A stretch of DNA of 64,000 nucleotides from Terriglobales bacterium (GTDB taxonomy: Bacteria > Acidobacteriota > Terriglobia > Bryobacterales > Bryobacteraceae), in contig JAIXQP010000043.1 of NCBI GenBank assembly GCA_027485675.1, positions 1-64,000 of the forward strand. Reading direction: 5' to 3'. This document shows positions 53,344 to 62,226 of this stretch, piece by piece. Each line of letters begins with the position of its first letter. Within the stretch, counting starts at the first letter, position 1. A program made the position numbers and the translations under genes. The notes under the pieces were generated by a model that ran no database searches, was not told where the DNA came from, and saw only the letters and a list, made by a program, of their open reading frames with translations.

Positions 53344-53891
53344 CGGAGTAGGACGGTTTCGGTGGTTTGTTCTTTAATGTGGACTTTTAAGCGGCGGCCG
53401 ACGGGGTGGACCCACAGGCCGGAGCCGTCCCGGGGGACGGGGATCTGGGAGGGGTGGTTCACGAAGAGGGTGATGCCGGAGTCGACGCCGTTCAACAGCG
53501 TGCCGACGTGGATGTGGAGATGGCACTGGGTGCGCACCTTCACTCCATTGTAGGCGAGACCCCATTCGTTGCCCCAAAGTTCCTTTGCTTTGGCGATCGC
53601 GGCGGTCCAGAGTTCGATGCGTTCGGCCGGGGAGAGGTCGGCGAGGGTCTGGATGCCGTCGGTCTTGATGCGGGTGGGGAGAGTGAGCGTGCGGTTGGGT
53701 TTGCGGGGGGAGGCGTCTTTGAGGTGGAAGACGGTGAGTCCGGCGGGTTGTTTGGAGGCCTCATTGGTGAGGGAGCACTCGCGGGTTTTGAGCGAGGCGG
53801 GGTCGGCGGGATTGCAGGCGCAGGCACCGGTTTCGGCGGTGAGGGTGAACGGGAGGAAGAGAAGCAGGCCCAGGCGGCGCATTCCGCTCAT
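53340..53891 (-). CDS. Secreted HIT-like protein
   Basis: 183 residues with a signal peptide (MSGMRRLGLLLFLPFTLTAE) and a Cys-rich N-terminus (GACACNPADPASLKTRECSL). RTQCHLHIHVGTLLNGVDSG is a HIT-superfamily His-x-His active site, and the AGLTVFHLKDASPRKPNRTL region matches the preceding strand of that fold. A secreted nucleotide- or CDP-lipid-type hydrolase is the likely class. It is first of the operon leading to altronate dehydratase. Confidence 0.78.
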   Translation of the reverse strand: MSGMRRLGLLLFLPFTLTAETGACACNPADPASLKTRECSLTNEASKQPAGLTVFHLKDASPRKPNRTLTLPTRIKTDGIQTLADLSPAERIELWTAAIAKAKELWGNEWGLAYNGVKVRTQCHLHIHVGTLLNGVDSGITLFVNHPSQIPVPRDGSGLWVHPVGRRLKVHIKEQTTETVLLR

Positions 53892-53905
53892 TATACTGAC
53901 ATGTA

Positions 53906-56038
53906 GTGCGATTTCTTTGGATGGCCGTGGCTTTGGCGGCTCTGTTGCTGCTGTTTCCGGCGTTTCCGGGGGCGTTCGGGCTGTTTGGGCCGGACGAGCC
54001 GCGGTATGCGTCGATTGCGCGGGAGATGGCGCGGAGCGGGGATTGGGTGACCCCGGTGCTGGACGGGAAGCCGTGGCTCGAGAAGCCGGCGCTGCTTTAT
54101 TGGATGGGGGCCGTCGGGTTCAAACTGGGGTTAGGGCCGGAGGCGGCGGTGCGGGTGCCGCTGGGGCTGCTGAGCGCGGCGTTTCTCGTGTGGTTCGGGT
54201 GGATGGTGGGGAGTTGGCAGCGGGCGGCAATGCTCGGGACGTGCGCGGGGTGGATCGGGTATTCGAACATCGCCGTGACGGATATGCCGCTGGCGGTGTT
54301 CTTTTCGGCCGGGATGATTTTGGCGCTGCGGTGGGTGGAGACGGGGAAGGGCGCCTGGTGGGTGGGGGCGTGTTTTGGGGCGGCGATGCTGGCCAAGGGG
54401 TTGGTGCCGGTGGTGCTGGCGGCGCCGGTGGTGTGGTTTGCGCGGGAGCGGTGGCGGGAGTGGTGGAAGGTGGTGGTGGCGGCGCTGGTGGTGGCGGGAC
54501 CGTGGTATGTGCTGGTGACGCGGGCGCAGGGGTTTGCGTTTATTAATGAGTTCTTCATTGAGCATCACTTTGGGCGGTTCGCGAGCGGGGACTTGCAGCA
54601 TGTGCAGCCGTTTTGGTTTTACGGGCCGATGATCGTGGCGCTGCTGCTGCCGTGGACGCCATTGTTATGGAAGGGAGAGTGGAAGACGCGGACCTTTTAT
54701 GCGGCGTGGCTGGTGTTTGGGTTTGTCTTCTTTAGTGCTTCGAAGAACAAACTGCCGGGGTATCTGATTCCGCTGCTGCCGGCGGCGGTGATGGTGATGC
54801 GGATGCCGGGGCCGCGCTATTTGGCGGGGGCGATGGGGCTGATGCTGGCGGTGGTGGCGACGGGGAAGCTGACGTACTTGCCGGCGAAGGATGGGGAGTT
54901 GACGGGGCGGGAGTTGGCGCGGCAGGTGGGTCCGGATAGTTGTGCGAACGAGATTCCGCGGAGCTTGCGGTATGGGGTCCATTACTACGCGGGGAAGGCG
55001 TTGGGCGAGTGCTGGGAGATGCCGGGGGCGAAGCCGGTGCCGGCGGGGAAGGAAGGGGTTCGGAAGGGGTTGCGGCTGCGGGTGTCGGGTGGAACAGGGG
55101 AGGGCCGGTTGCTGTTTTTGGCGGCGCTGCGGCCGACGGAGGGGGATTGGGTTGTTCCGGTGGAGGCGGAGCCGCATTTGGTGTGGATTGGGGGGCGGGA
55201 TGTGAAGGATTGGGGAGCGGGGGAGACGGTGGAGTTTGACCCGAATGCGGTGGCGTATCCGGGGCCGTTTTGGGGGGCGGGGAAGGGGCTTTGGTATTGG
55301 AACGTGATTTTCGTTTCAAATGGCGGCGTGGTGGCACGGAGCGCGACGCGAAAGGATGATTGGGATCCGGCGGCGGACCGGGTGGTGGAGGCTAGGCTGG
55401 AGCCGGTGGCGGATCCGGGGTGGAAGCAGGGCTGGCGGGCTGGTTTCCTCGGCAGACTGGGAAGGGCCGCAGATCAAACCCGCATTGAGTCGATCGCTGC
55501 CTTTAGACGGGTGTGGAAAGTAGGCGGAGGGTTCGTACACGGTTCTCACGGCTCCGGCATCTGGGCTTGGGCTGCCTTATGGCTGCGACAGGAAGAGTTT
55601 CCCTACGATTCCGGAACGATGCTTGTTGATTCTCCAACACCGCTCGATTTTTCCAACTTCTACGGAGTGGATCTGACGAAGCGGCCCAAACAGATTCTGT
55701 TCGACGCCGCGGGCAAGCCATTGCCGCATCCGACGATTCCCGGTTGGACGCTGCGGGAGTGGGCGCTGCAGGACGCCGTCATCGACCCGCACTACGGGCA
55801 TTGGGCGTCGATGGAGTATCAGTTCGGCCCGCCAACACCGGAAGGCTTCGAACGGCCGCTGTTTGACCGGAGTACCGGCGAGGTCGATTCGGCGGTGCTC
55901 GAGCATTGGCTGAAGAACGACTTGGCGCGGCTGTTCGTTGAGAAGAAGATTGACGCCAGCCGCATCGTCATCGAGAAGCCGGACGCCTCGGCGCTCTCCT
56001 TCTGCCGGAAGACCGGCGCCCGCTGCGTCGTAGACTAG
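53906..56038 (+). CDS. ArnT-like glycosyltransferase with esterase-like C-terminal extension
   Basis: 710 residues from a GTG (ATG at 53921 is an alternative). Residues 1 to about 375 form an integral-membrane GT-C glycosyltransferase: FPGAFGLFGPDEPRYASIAR with the Asp-Glu pair, many transmembrane helices, WLEKPALLYWMGAV and KNKLPGYLIPLLPAAV. Family members usually stop there. Residues from about 385 instead resemble the N-terminal domain, and from about 535 part of the catalytic domain, of acidobacterial esterases (VDSPTPLDFSNFYGVDLT, HWASMEYQFGPPTPEGFERP), with pieces missing. Codon use changes sharply near 55440. It looks like a gene fusion or read-through into a damaged esterase gene. Confidence 0.75.
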   Translation: MRFLWMAVALAALLLLFPAFPGAFGLFGPDEPRYASIAREMARSGDWVTPVLDGKPWLEKPALLYWMGAVGFKLGLGPEAAVRVPLGLLSAAFLVWFGWMVGSWQRAAMLGTCAGWIGYSNIAVTDMPLAVFFSAGMILALRWVETGKGAWWVGACFGAAMLAKGLVPVVLAAPVVWFARERWREWWKVVVAALVVAGPWYVLVTRAQGFAFINEFFIEHHFGRFASGDLQHVQPFWFYGPMIVALLLPWTPLLWKGEWKTRTFYAAWLVFGFVFFSASKNKLPGYLIPLLPAAVMVMRMPGPRYLAGAMGLMLAVVATGKLTYLPAKDGELTGRELARQVGPDSCANEIPRSLRYGVHYYAGKALGECWEMPGAKPVPAGKEGVRKGLRLRVSGGTGEGRLLFLAALRPTEGDWVVPVEAEPHLVWIGGRDVKDWGAGETVEFDPNAVAYPGPFWGAGKGLWYWNVIFVSNGGVVARSATRKDDWDPAADRVVEARLEPVADPGWKQGWRAGFLGRLGRAADQTRIESIAAFRRVWKVGGGFVHGSHGSGIWAWAALWLRQEEFPYDSGTMLVDSPTPLDFSNFYGVDLTKRPKQILFDAAGKPLPHPTIPGWTLREWALQDAVIDPHYGHWASMEYQFGPPTPEGFERPLFDRSTGEVDSAVLEHWLKNDLARLFVEKKIDASRIVIEKPDASALSFCRKTGARCVVD

Positions 56039-56043
56039 AACGA

Positions 56044-57051
56044 GTGTCCACCAGGAAGCTAACGGCTCATGTGAAAGCGGCTGGTTGAGCGAGCAAATTG
56101 AGTCCAAAGGTTTTGGACCAGGCGCTTGCGGGGCTACCGCGACAGTTCGATCCGCGCGTGCTGATCGGCTTCGAGACGTCGGACGACGCCGGAGTCTTCC
56201 AGCTAACGCCGGAGTGCGCCCTCGTGCAGACGGTCGACTTCTTTACGCCGATTGTCGATGATCCCCATACCTTTGGTCAGATTGCGGCGGCGAACTCGTT
56301 GAGCGACGTCTACGCCATGGGCGGGGTGCCGATTTCGGCGCTTTCGATTCTGGCCTGGCCGCGGGACGGGGAGATGGACGACCTGCGGGAGGTGCTGCGG
56401 GGCGGGGCAGAGAAAATGATCGAAGCTGCGTGTTCGGTGATCGGCGGGCACTCGATTGCGGACGCCGAGCCGAAGTTCGGCTACGCAGTGACCGGCACGG
56501 TGCATCCGGCCAAGGTACTGGCCAACGGTGGGGCGCGGGCCGGGGATGTGCTTGTGTTTACCAAGCGCCTAGGGACGGGGATCGTCTCGACGGCGCTCAA
56601 GAAGGGATTGGCGCGGGAGAGTGATGTGGCGGCGTCGATTACGTCGATGACCACCTTGAACAAGGCGGCTTGCGCGGCGATGCTGCAGTGCGAGGTCCAC
56701 GCCTGCACGGACGTGACGGGCTTCGGCCTGCTCGGCCATGCGCGGGAGATGGCGGCGGCGTCGGACGGCGTCACTCTCGTGATTGAGAGCGCGCGGCTGC
56801 AACTGCTGCCCGGCGTGGCAGAGTACGCGGCGGCGGGGGCGGTGCCGGGCGGACTCAAGAACAACCGGGAGTTCGTCGAGTGTCAGGTGACGGGGGCGGC
56901 GGGGGATGTCCTCTATGATCCGCAGACCTCGGGCGGGCTGCTGATGGCGATGCCGGAGGCCGAGGCCGCGAAGATGGAGCGGTTGTACGCGGGGGCGTAC
57001 CGGATGGGCCGCGTGGTGGCGAAGCGGGATACGCTGTTAGAAGTCGAATGA
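56044..57051 (+). CDS. selD: Selenide, water dikinase SelD, itself a selenoprotein (UGA at 56086)
   Basis: The frame opening at GTG 56044 reads STRKLTAHVKAAG, then TGA (56086-56088), then ASKLSPKVLDQALAG, which matches the SelD opening AAG-C/U-xxK with the UGA at the catalytic Cys/Sec. A hairpin placed as expected for a bacterial SECIS follows. With Sec the protein is 335 residues, the normal size. FETSDDAGVFQLTPECALVQ, IGGHSIADAEPKFGYAVTG, DVTGFGLLGHAREM and DPQTSGGLLMAMP are further conserved blocks. SelD makes selenophosphate from selenide and ATP for Sec-tRNA synthesis. A caller that ignores recoding would start at TTG 56098 and lose the active site. pyrF overlaps by 4 bases. Confidence 0.88.
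56102..56118 (+). promoter_or_regulatory. SECIS-like hairpin for selD recoding
   Basis: GTCCAAA-GGT-TTTGGAC is a perfect 7-bp stem with a GGU loop, 20 bases after the in-frame UGA. Bacterial SECIS elements sit within the coding sequence about 16-37 bases after the UGA and have a short apical loop with a G and U that SelB contacts, as in E. coli fdhF. The element lies entirely within the SelD reading frame. Confidence 0.75.
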
Positions 57052-57725
57052 ATCCGATTATTATTGCTCTGGACTGTGAAACGGCCGCCGAAGCGCGGGG
57101 AATTGTGGAGGCGACGGCGGAGGAGATCACGTTCTATAAGGTGGGCCTGGAACTGTACACCGTGGCCGGGATGGCCTTTGTGGATGAGCTGCTGGGCCGG
57201 GGGAAGAAGGTGTTTCTCGACCTGAAGTTTCACGACATTGGCGAGACCGTGAAGCGGGCGGTGCGGCAGGTGGCCAAGAGCGGGGTGAGCCTGCTGACGG
57301 TGCACGCCGAACCGGCCGTAATGCGGGCGGCGGCGGAGGGCCGGGGGGACTCCGAGTTGAAACTGCTGGGGGTGACGGTTTTGACAAGCATCGCCGAGAG
57401 CGATCTGCCGGCGATGGGCTACACGTGTACGCTCGCGGATTTATTCGCGCTGCGGGTGAAGAACGCGATGGAGGCCGGGGTGGATGGTCTGGTGTGTTCG
57501 CCGCTCGAGGTCGGGGCGTTGCGAAAGCAGGTGGGGCCGGACAAGATCCTGGTGACGCCGGGGGTGCGCAGCGCGGGAGCCGACGTGGGGGATCAGAAGC
57601 GGGTGGCGACGCCCGCGGCAGCGATGGCGGCCGGGGCCAGCTATCTGGTGGTCGGCCGGCAGGTGACGCGGGCTGCGGACCCGGGCGCGGCGGTGCGCCA
57701 AATCGTCGCCGAAATCAACCCATAG
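57048..57725 (+). CDS. pyrF: Orotidine 5'-phosphate decarboxylase
   Basis: 225 residues. IIIALDCETAAEARGIVEA, FYKVGLELYTVAG and the active-site KVFLDLKFHDIGETVKRAV (DxKxxDI) are followed by LLGVTVLTSI, DGLVCSPLEVGALRKQVG and ILVTPGVRSAGADVGDQKRV, then YLVVGRQVTRAADP for the phosphate site. It makes UMP from OMP, the last step of pyrimidine synthesis. The ATG overlaps the selD stop by 4 bases, so the two are co-expressed. Length is normal. Confidence 0.96.
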   Translation: MNPIIIALDCETAAEARGIVEATAEEITFYKVGLELYTVAGMAFVDELLGRGKKVFLDLKFHDIGETVKRAVRQVAKSGVSLLTVHAEPAVMRAAAEGRGDSELKLLGVTVLTSIAESDLPAMGYTCTLADLFALRVKNAMEAGVDGLVCSPLEVGALRKQVGPDKILVTPGVRSAGADVGDQKRVATPAAAMAAGASYLVVGRQVTRAADPGAAVRQIVAEINP

Positions 57726-57969
57726 AAAATTTTCATAAGCGAAGTGCGGTCACCACCCGGCCTAGGTGGTTTCGTGCGCAAGCTGCTGTAAACAATATGC
57801 AACAAAGATCACGTGGCCCGATTGGCAACGGCGGGTGACGCGCCCGTGACCCGAACGGCACCCTTTGACACCTGTTTACCGATTTGCCACACTGCGGAAA
57901 ATTCGGGTATTTCCGTCCGCAGTCGGGCGTCCTATCAGTTCGGCTGTGTGTTTTAGGGGAAAGGAAAAT

Positions 57970-60900
57970 ATGAAAAAGCTTGGGTTAGCCCTCGTAGGCT
58001 TATTGGCGTGGTCTCACGCCAGCCTGTTTGGCCAGTCAGTGACCTCACTGGCCGGCGTGATTTCGGATCCAACGGGCGCCGTCGTTCCCAACGCGGCGCT
58101 CGAACTCGTCAATTCAGACACGAACCAGAAACGGGAAGGCAAATCGGACGCCAATGGCAACTACTCGTTCCCGCAAATTATGCCGGGAACCTACAACCTG
58201 TCGGTAAAGGCGACGGGGTTTTCCGCCAAGAACGTGAATGGTTTGCGGCTGCTCGTGAACACGCCGGCCACGGTGAACGTGGCTCTCGAGGTCGGCCAGA
58301 CGACGGAGACGATTTCGGTCTCGGCGGAAGCCGTGCAGATCAACACCCAGGATGCTTCGCTGGGTAACAGTTTTGGGACAAAGCCGATTCTGCAGTTGCC
58401 GTTTGAGGCGCGGAACGTGGCGGGCCTGCTCTCGTTGCAGCCGGGCGTGACGTTTGCCGGCGCCAACGCGCCGAACAGCTACCGGGGCGGTAACGTGAAC
58501 GGTGGCAAGAACGACCAGGCGAACGTGACCCTGGACGGCGTAGACGTGAATGACCAGCAGGACCGGGATCCGTTTACGAGCGTGCTTCGCGTGACGCTCG
58601 ACAGCGTGCAGGAGTTCCGCGTGGTCACGACGAATGCCAACGCGGAATTGGGCCGTTCGTCCGGCGCGCAGATTGCGCTGGTCACCAAGGGCGGTACGAA
58701 CGAGATTCACGGTTCGACTTACTGGTTCGTTCGGAACAAGGCGACCAACGCCAACTCCTTCTTCAATAATCAGAACGGCGTGGAACTGGCCAAGCTGAAC
58801 CGGAACATCTACGGCGCTTCGCTGGGCGGGCCGCTAAAGAAGAACCGGCTGTTCCTGTTCGGCAATTACGAAGGCCGTCAGGACCGCCGCGAGGATTCGG
58901 TGCTGCGCACGGTTCCTTCCGCGACGCTGCGGCAGGGCATTGTCCGGTACATCCGGCAGGATGGATCGATCGCTTCGCTGACGCCGCAGGATTTGCAGAC
59001 GCGGATTGACCCGCTCGGGATTGGGGTGAGTCAGGCGGCTTTGGCCGTCCTGCAGGCTTATCCCCTGCCCAACGACTCCGCGGCCGGGGACTCGATCAAC
59101 ACCTCGGGTTTCCGCTTCAACGCGCCCATCCGGTTGGACTGGCAGACCTACATCGCCAAGTTGGATTACTCTCTGGATGCGGCCGGCAAACATAACATGT
59201 TTGTCCGCGGCAACCTGCAGGATGACAAGGACACCTCGACCCCGCAGTTCCCGGGCCAGGCGCCCAACAATACGAATCTGTCCAATACGAAGGGCTTGGC
59301 CATCGGTTTGACGAGCGTTCTGCGGTCGAACATGGTGAACAACTTCCGGTGGGGATTGACCCGTGTGGGGTTGGAGAACTCTGGCGTTTCGCTGCTGCCC
59401 TTTACGACGTTCCGCACGATCGACTCGCTGAACGGCACCAATCGGCCGTTCATCCGCACCACTCCGACCCATACCTTTGCGAACGACTTCAGCTGGACCA
59501 AGGGTACGCACGACATCCGGGTCGGCGGGGTGATCCGGTTGATTCGCAATCGCCGCATCAACTATGCCAATTCGTTCCCCTCGGCTTCGACGAATGCTTC
59601 GTGGCTGACGGGCAGTGGCAACCAGTTGGAGCAGCCGCTGGGCACGGATATCCGGGCTAACGCGCGGGTGGCTTACCGGGACGCGGCGATGGCGGTGCTC
59701 GGGGTTGTGAGCAACGGTACGGCGCGTTATAACTACAACAAGGACGGTTCGCCGCTGCCGGTGGGTTCGGCGGTCGGGCGGCAGTTCAACGCGGAAGAGT
59801 ACGAATTCTACGCTCAGGATACGTGGAAGATGTCCCGTGCTCTCACGTTGACCTATGGGCTCCGGTACTCGTTGATGCCCCCGATCTATGAAGCGGACGG
59901 CATCCAGACCATTGCGCAGGAGTCGCTTTCGACCTTCTTCGATACCCGTGTGGGCTTGGCCGAGTTGGGTGCGCCGCAGTTTCTCGTCAATCCGGTGACC
60001 TTCATTTTGAAGGAGCAGCCGGGCGGCCGGGATCTCTATCCGTTCCACAAGAAGAACCTCGCTCCTCGCGTGGCTTTGGCGTGGTCTCCGCAGGGAACCA
60101 GCAAATTCTCGAAGTTCCTGTTTGGCGAACCGGGCAAGACGGCGATTCGCGCCGGCTGGGGTATGTACTATGACGTGATGGGCGCCGGCCTGATCACGAA
60201 CTACGACGCCTCGGCTCTGGGCCTGTCGACCAGTCTGCAGAACCCCTCCGCGCAACTGACCCTGGCGACGGCGCCTCGCTTTACCGGCTTGAACTCGATT
60301 CCGGCCTCGGTACTGCCCGCGGCTCCGCCGGCGGGTTTCCCGCAGGTGGCTCCGAACCTGTTCGCGATCACGAATTCGCTCGACGACCGGTTGGCTCCTC
60401 CGTACACGATGAACTTGAACTTCTCGGCGGGCCGCGAGTTCAAGGGCGGGTTCTTCCTGCAGGGTTCTTATGTCGGCCGGTTGTCCCGCCGTTCCTTAAC
60501 GAGCGAAGACATCGCGATGCCAATCAACATGCGGGATCCGGCGAGTGGCCAGACCTATTTTGAAGCCGCCACGGCGCTGGCGCAGTTGGCGAATGCGAAT
60601 ACGCCGGTGGCTGCCGTGGGCCGGATGCCCTTCTGGGAAAACATCTTCCCGGGAGCGGCGACTGCAACGTTGACGGCGACGCAGCGGGCGTTTCAGAGCA
60701 TTTCGAACAACGCTCCGGACTACTCTTATGCTTTGTATGAGATGGACGTTCTGTGCCGTCCGAGCTGCAGCAAGTTCGGCCCCTACTCGTTCTACAACCG
60801 GCAGTTCAGCTACCTGCGTACGCTGCGTTCGATTGGCAGCGGCAGCTACCACGCCATGCAGTGGACGGCGCGGAAGCGGTTCAGCCAGGGCGACCAGTTG

Positions 60901-61614
60901 GAGTTTAACTACACCTGGTCGAAGTCGATCGACCTGGCTTCGCGGCCGGAGAACTCGACGGCGACCAACGGCGTGATCATCAACGCGTTTGATCGCCGGC
61001 AGTTCCGCGCTCCTTCGGATTACGACACGCGGCATCAGTGGAACGCGAACTTTGTCTATGGTCTGCCGATGGGCAAGGGACGGAAGTTGCTCGATCAGGG
61101 CGGACCCGTGAACGCGATTGTTGGCGGCTGGCAGTTGAGCGGTTTGTACCGGCAGTCGACGGGTTTGCCGACTTCGGTGGGCAACGGGCGGTTCTGGCCG
61201 ACTAACTGGAACATCACGGGCTACGCTACGGCCGTGGGCACTCCGGTGGTGGGCACGACGCGGAACGCGCCGGCGCCTCCGGGCGGTACGGGCGGGGTGA
61301 ACCTCTTCCCCGACCCCGCGGCGGCGATTCGGGCTTTCGACTATACGATGCCGGGTCAGTCCGGCGGCCGGAACATCATCCGGGGTGATGGCAACTTCAA
61401 CCTGGACCTGAGCCTGGCGAAGAGCTTCAACATGCCGTGGAGCGAGAAGCACACCCTGCAGTTCCGCTGGGAGGTGTTCAACGTGACGAACTCGGTGCGG
61501 TTTGATCCGTTTGCCACTTCGGCGGACCTCGGCAACCTGGGTTCGTTCGGTAAGTACACGGACACGTTGACCTTGCCGCGCGTGATGCAGTTTGGATTGC
61601 GTTACGACTTCTAA
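57970..61614 (+). CDS. Oar-like TonB-dependent receptor with carboxypeptidase-regulatory domain
   Basis: 1214 residues starting MKKLGLALVGLLAWSHASLF after a GGGGAAAGG ribosome-binding site. The signal peptide is followed by a carboxypeptidase-D-regulatory beta-sandwich (GVISDPTGAVVPNAALELVN, GNYSFPQIMPGTYNLSVKA), a plug region (NVAGLLSLQPGVTFAGANAP, SVQEFRVVTTNANAELGRSS) and a long beta-barrel ending in an aromatic residue (QFGLRYDF). Such receptors are abundant in Acidobacteria and are thought to import or bind large ligands, often carbohydrate. No TonB box is obvious. A strong terminator follows. Confidence 0.94.
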   Translation: MKKLGLALVGLLAWSHASLFGQSVTSLAGVISDPTGAVVPNAALELVNSDTNQKREGKSDANGNYSFPQIMPGTYNLSVKATGFSAKNVNGLRLLVNTPATVNVALEVGQTTETISVSAEAVQINTQDASLGNSFGTKPILQLPFEARNVAGLLSLQPGVTFAGANAPNSYRGGNVNGGKNDQANVTLDGVDVNDQQDRDPFTSVLRVTLDSVQEFRVVTTNANAELGRSSGAQIALVTKGGTNEIHGSTYWFVRNKATNANSFFNNQNGVELAKLNRNIYGASLGGPLKKNRLFLFGNYEGRQDRREDSVLRTVPSATLRQGIVRYIRQDGSIASLTPQDLQTRIDPLGIGVSQAALAVLQAYPLPNDSAAGDSINTSGFRFNAPIRLDWQTYIAKLDYSLDAAGKHNMFVRGNLQDDKDTSTPQFPGQAPNNTNLSNTKGLAIGLTSVLRSNMVNNFRWGLTRVGLENSGVSLLPFTTFRTIDSLNGTNRPFIRTTPTHTFANDFSWTKGTHDIRVGGVIRLIRNRRINYANSFPSASTNASWLTGSGNQLEQPLGTDIRANARVAYRDAAMAVLGVVSNGTARYNYNKDGSPLPVGSAVGRQFNAEEYEFYAQDTWKMSRALTLTYGLRYSLMPPIYEADGIQTIAQESLSTFFDTRVGLAELGAPQFLVNPVTFILKEQPGGRDLYPFHKKNLAPRVALAWSPQGTSKFSKFLFGEPGKTAIRAGWGMYYDVMGAGLITNYDASALGLSTSLQNPSAQLTLATAPRFTGLNSIPASVLPAAPPAGFPQVAPNLFAITNSLDDRLAPPYTMNLNFSAGREFKGGFFLQGSYVGRLSRRSLTSEDIAMPINMRDPASGQTYFEAATALAQLANANTPVAAVGRMPFWENIFPGAATATLTATQRAFQSISNNAPDYSYALYEMDVLCRPSCSKFGPYSFYNRQFSYLRTLRSIGSGSYHAMQWTARKRFSQGDQLEFNYTWSKSIDLASRPENSTATNGVIINAFDRRQFRAPSDYDTRHQWNANFVYGLPMGKGRKLLDQGGPVNAIVGGWQLSGLYRQSTGLPTSVGNGRFWPTNWNITGYATAVGTPVVGTTRNAPAPPGGTGGVNLFPDPAAAIRAFDYTMPGQSGGRNIIRGDGNFNLDLSLAKSFNMPWSEKHTLQFRWEVFNVTNSVRFDPFATSADLGNLGSFGKYTDTLTLPRVMQFGLRYDF

Positions 61615-61644
61615 TCGGAGCCGGATTCGTAGTGTTGGAATGGA

Positions 61645-61676
61645 GGGCGGCCTACTTGGTAGGCCGCCCTTTTTTT
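61645..61676 (+). terminator. Rho-independent terminator after the Oar-like receptor
   Basis: GGGCGGCCTAC and GTAGGCCGCCC pair perfectly (11 bp) around a TTG loop and are followed by seven T. It ends the receptor transcript 31 bases after its stop. Confidence 0.95.
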
Positions 61677-61690
61677 GATAGGGTCAAGGT

Positions 61691-62194
61691 ATGGCAACGA
61701 AAGCTCTGGTGACGGAGTCCGAATACCTGGAGACGAGCTTTAGCGGCTTGGACCGGGAGTACTGCCGCGGAGAGGTAATCGAACGAACGATGCCGACTTA
61801 TCTGCACGGTGTCGTGCAAGGAATGCTCTACGCACTCTTTCTTGCGTATCGCAAGTCTCATGGTTTGGTCCCGTCCACCGAGGCTCGCCACCGGCTGGCC
61901 GATGGGGTAATCCGCATTCCGGACGTCGCGGTACATCAGGGTATGCCGGCACAGCCTTGCCCGGACACCCCGCCCTACGTGGCGATCGAGGTTCTGTCAC
62001 CGGAAGACCGCATGGGCGATGTCACGGCCAAGCTGCGTGAGTATCGGGACTTCGGCGTTCCGCACGCCTGGGTGGTCGATCCCGTGGCGCAGGCGCTGTA
62101 CGTTTATGATTCCGATGGCTTGCATCAGGTGCGCTCTCTGCAAATCCCCGAGTTCGGAATCAACTTCACCCCGGAGCAGATCTTCGAGGCATAG
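61691..62194 (+). CDS. Uma2-family (DUF820) PD-(D/E)xK nuclease-like protein
   Basis: 167 residues. REYCRGEVIERTMPTYLHG, IRIPDVAVHQG, PYVAIEVLSPEDRMGDVTAK and LREYRDFGVPHAWVVDPVAQ are the standard Uma2 blocks, including the Asp and Glu-Val-x-Ser/Lys residues of the restriction-endonuclease fold. These proteins are widespread, often in many copies, and their role is unknown. It follows the receptor terminator and precedes alaS by 32 bases. Confidence 0.9.
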   Translation: MATKALVTESEYLETSFSGLDREYCRGEVIERTMPTYLHGVVQGMLYALFLAYRKSHGLVPSTEARHRLADGVIRIPDVAVHQGMPAQPCPDTPPYVAIEVLSPEDRMGDVTAKLREYRDFGVPHAWVVDPVAQALYVYDSDGLHQVRSLQIPEFGINFTPEQIFEA

Positions 62195-62226
62195 CCCGGC
62201 CGTGTCAAAATAGGGGGTTAACCCTC

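Noticed and set aside
57752-57770. A terminator after pyrF (ACCACC-N7-GGTGGT)
   Set aside because: The stem is only 6 bp and has no T-run after it.
57865-57893. A sigma-70 promoter for the Oar-like receptor (TTGACA at 57865-57870)
   Set aside because: The -35 match is perfect, but at 17-bp spacing the -10 position reads CACACT, too weak to call.
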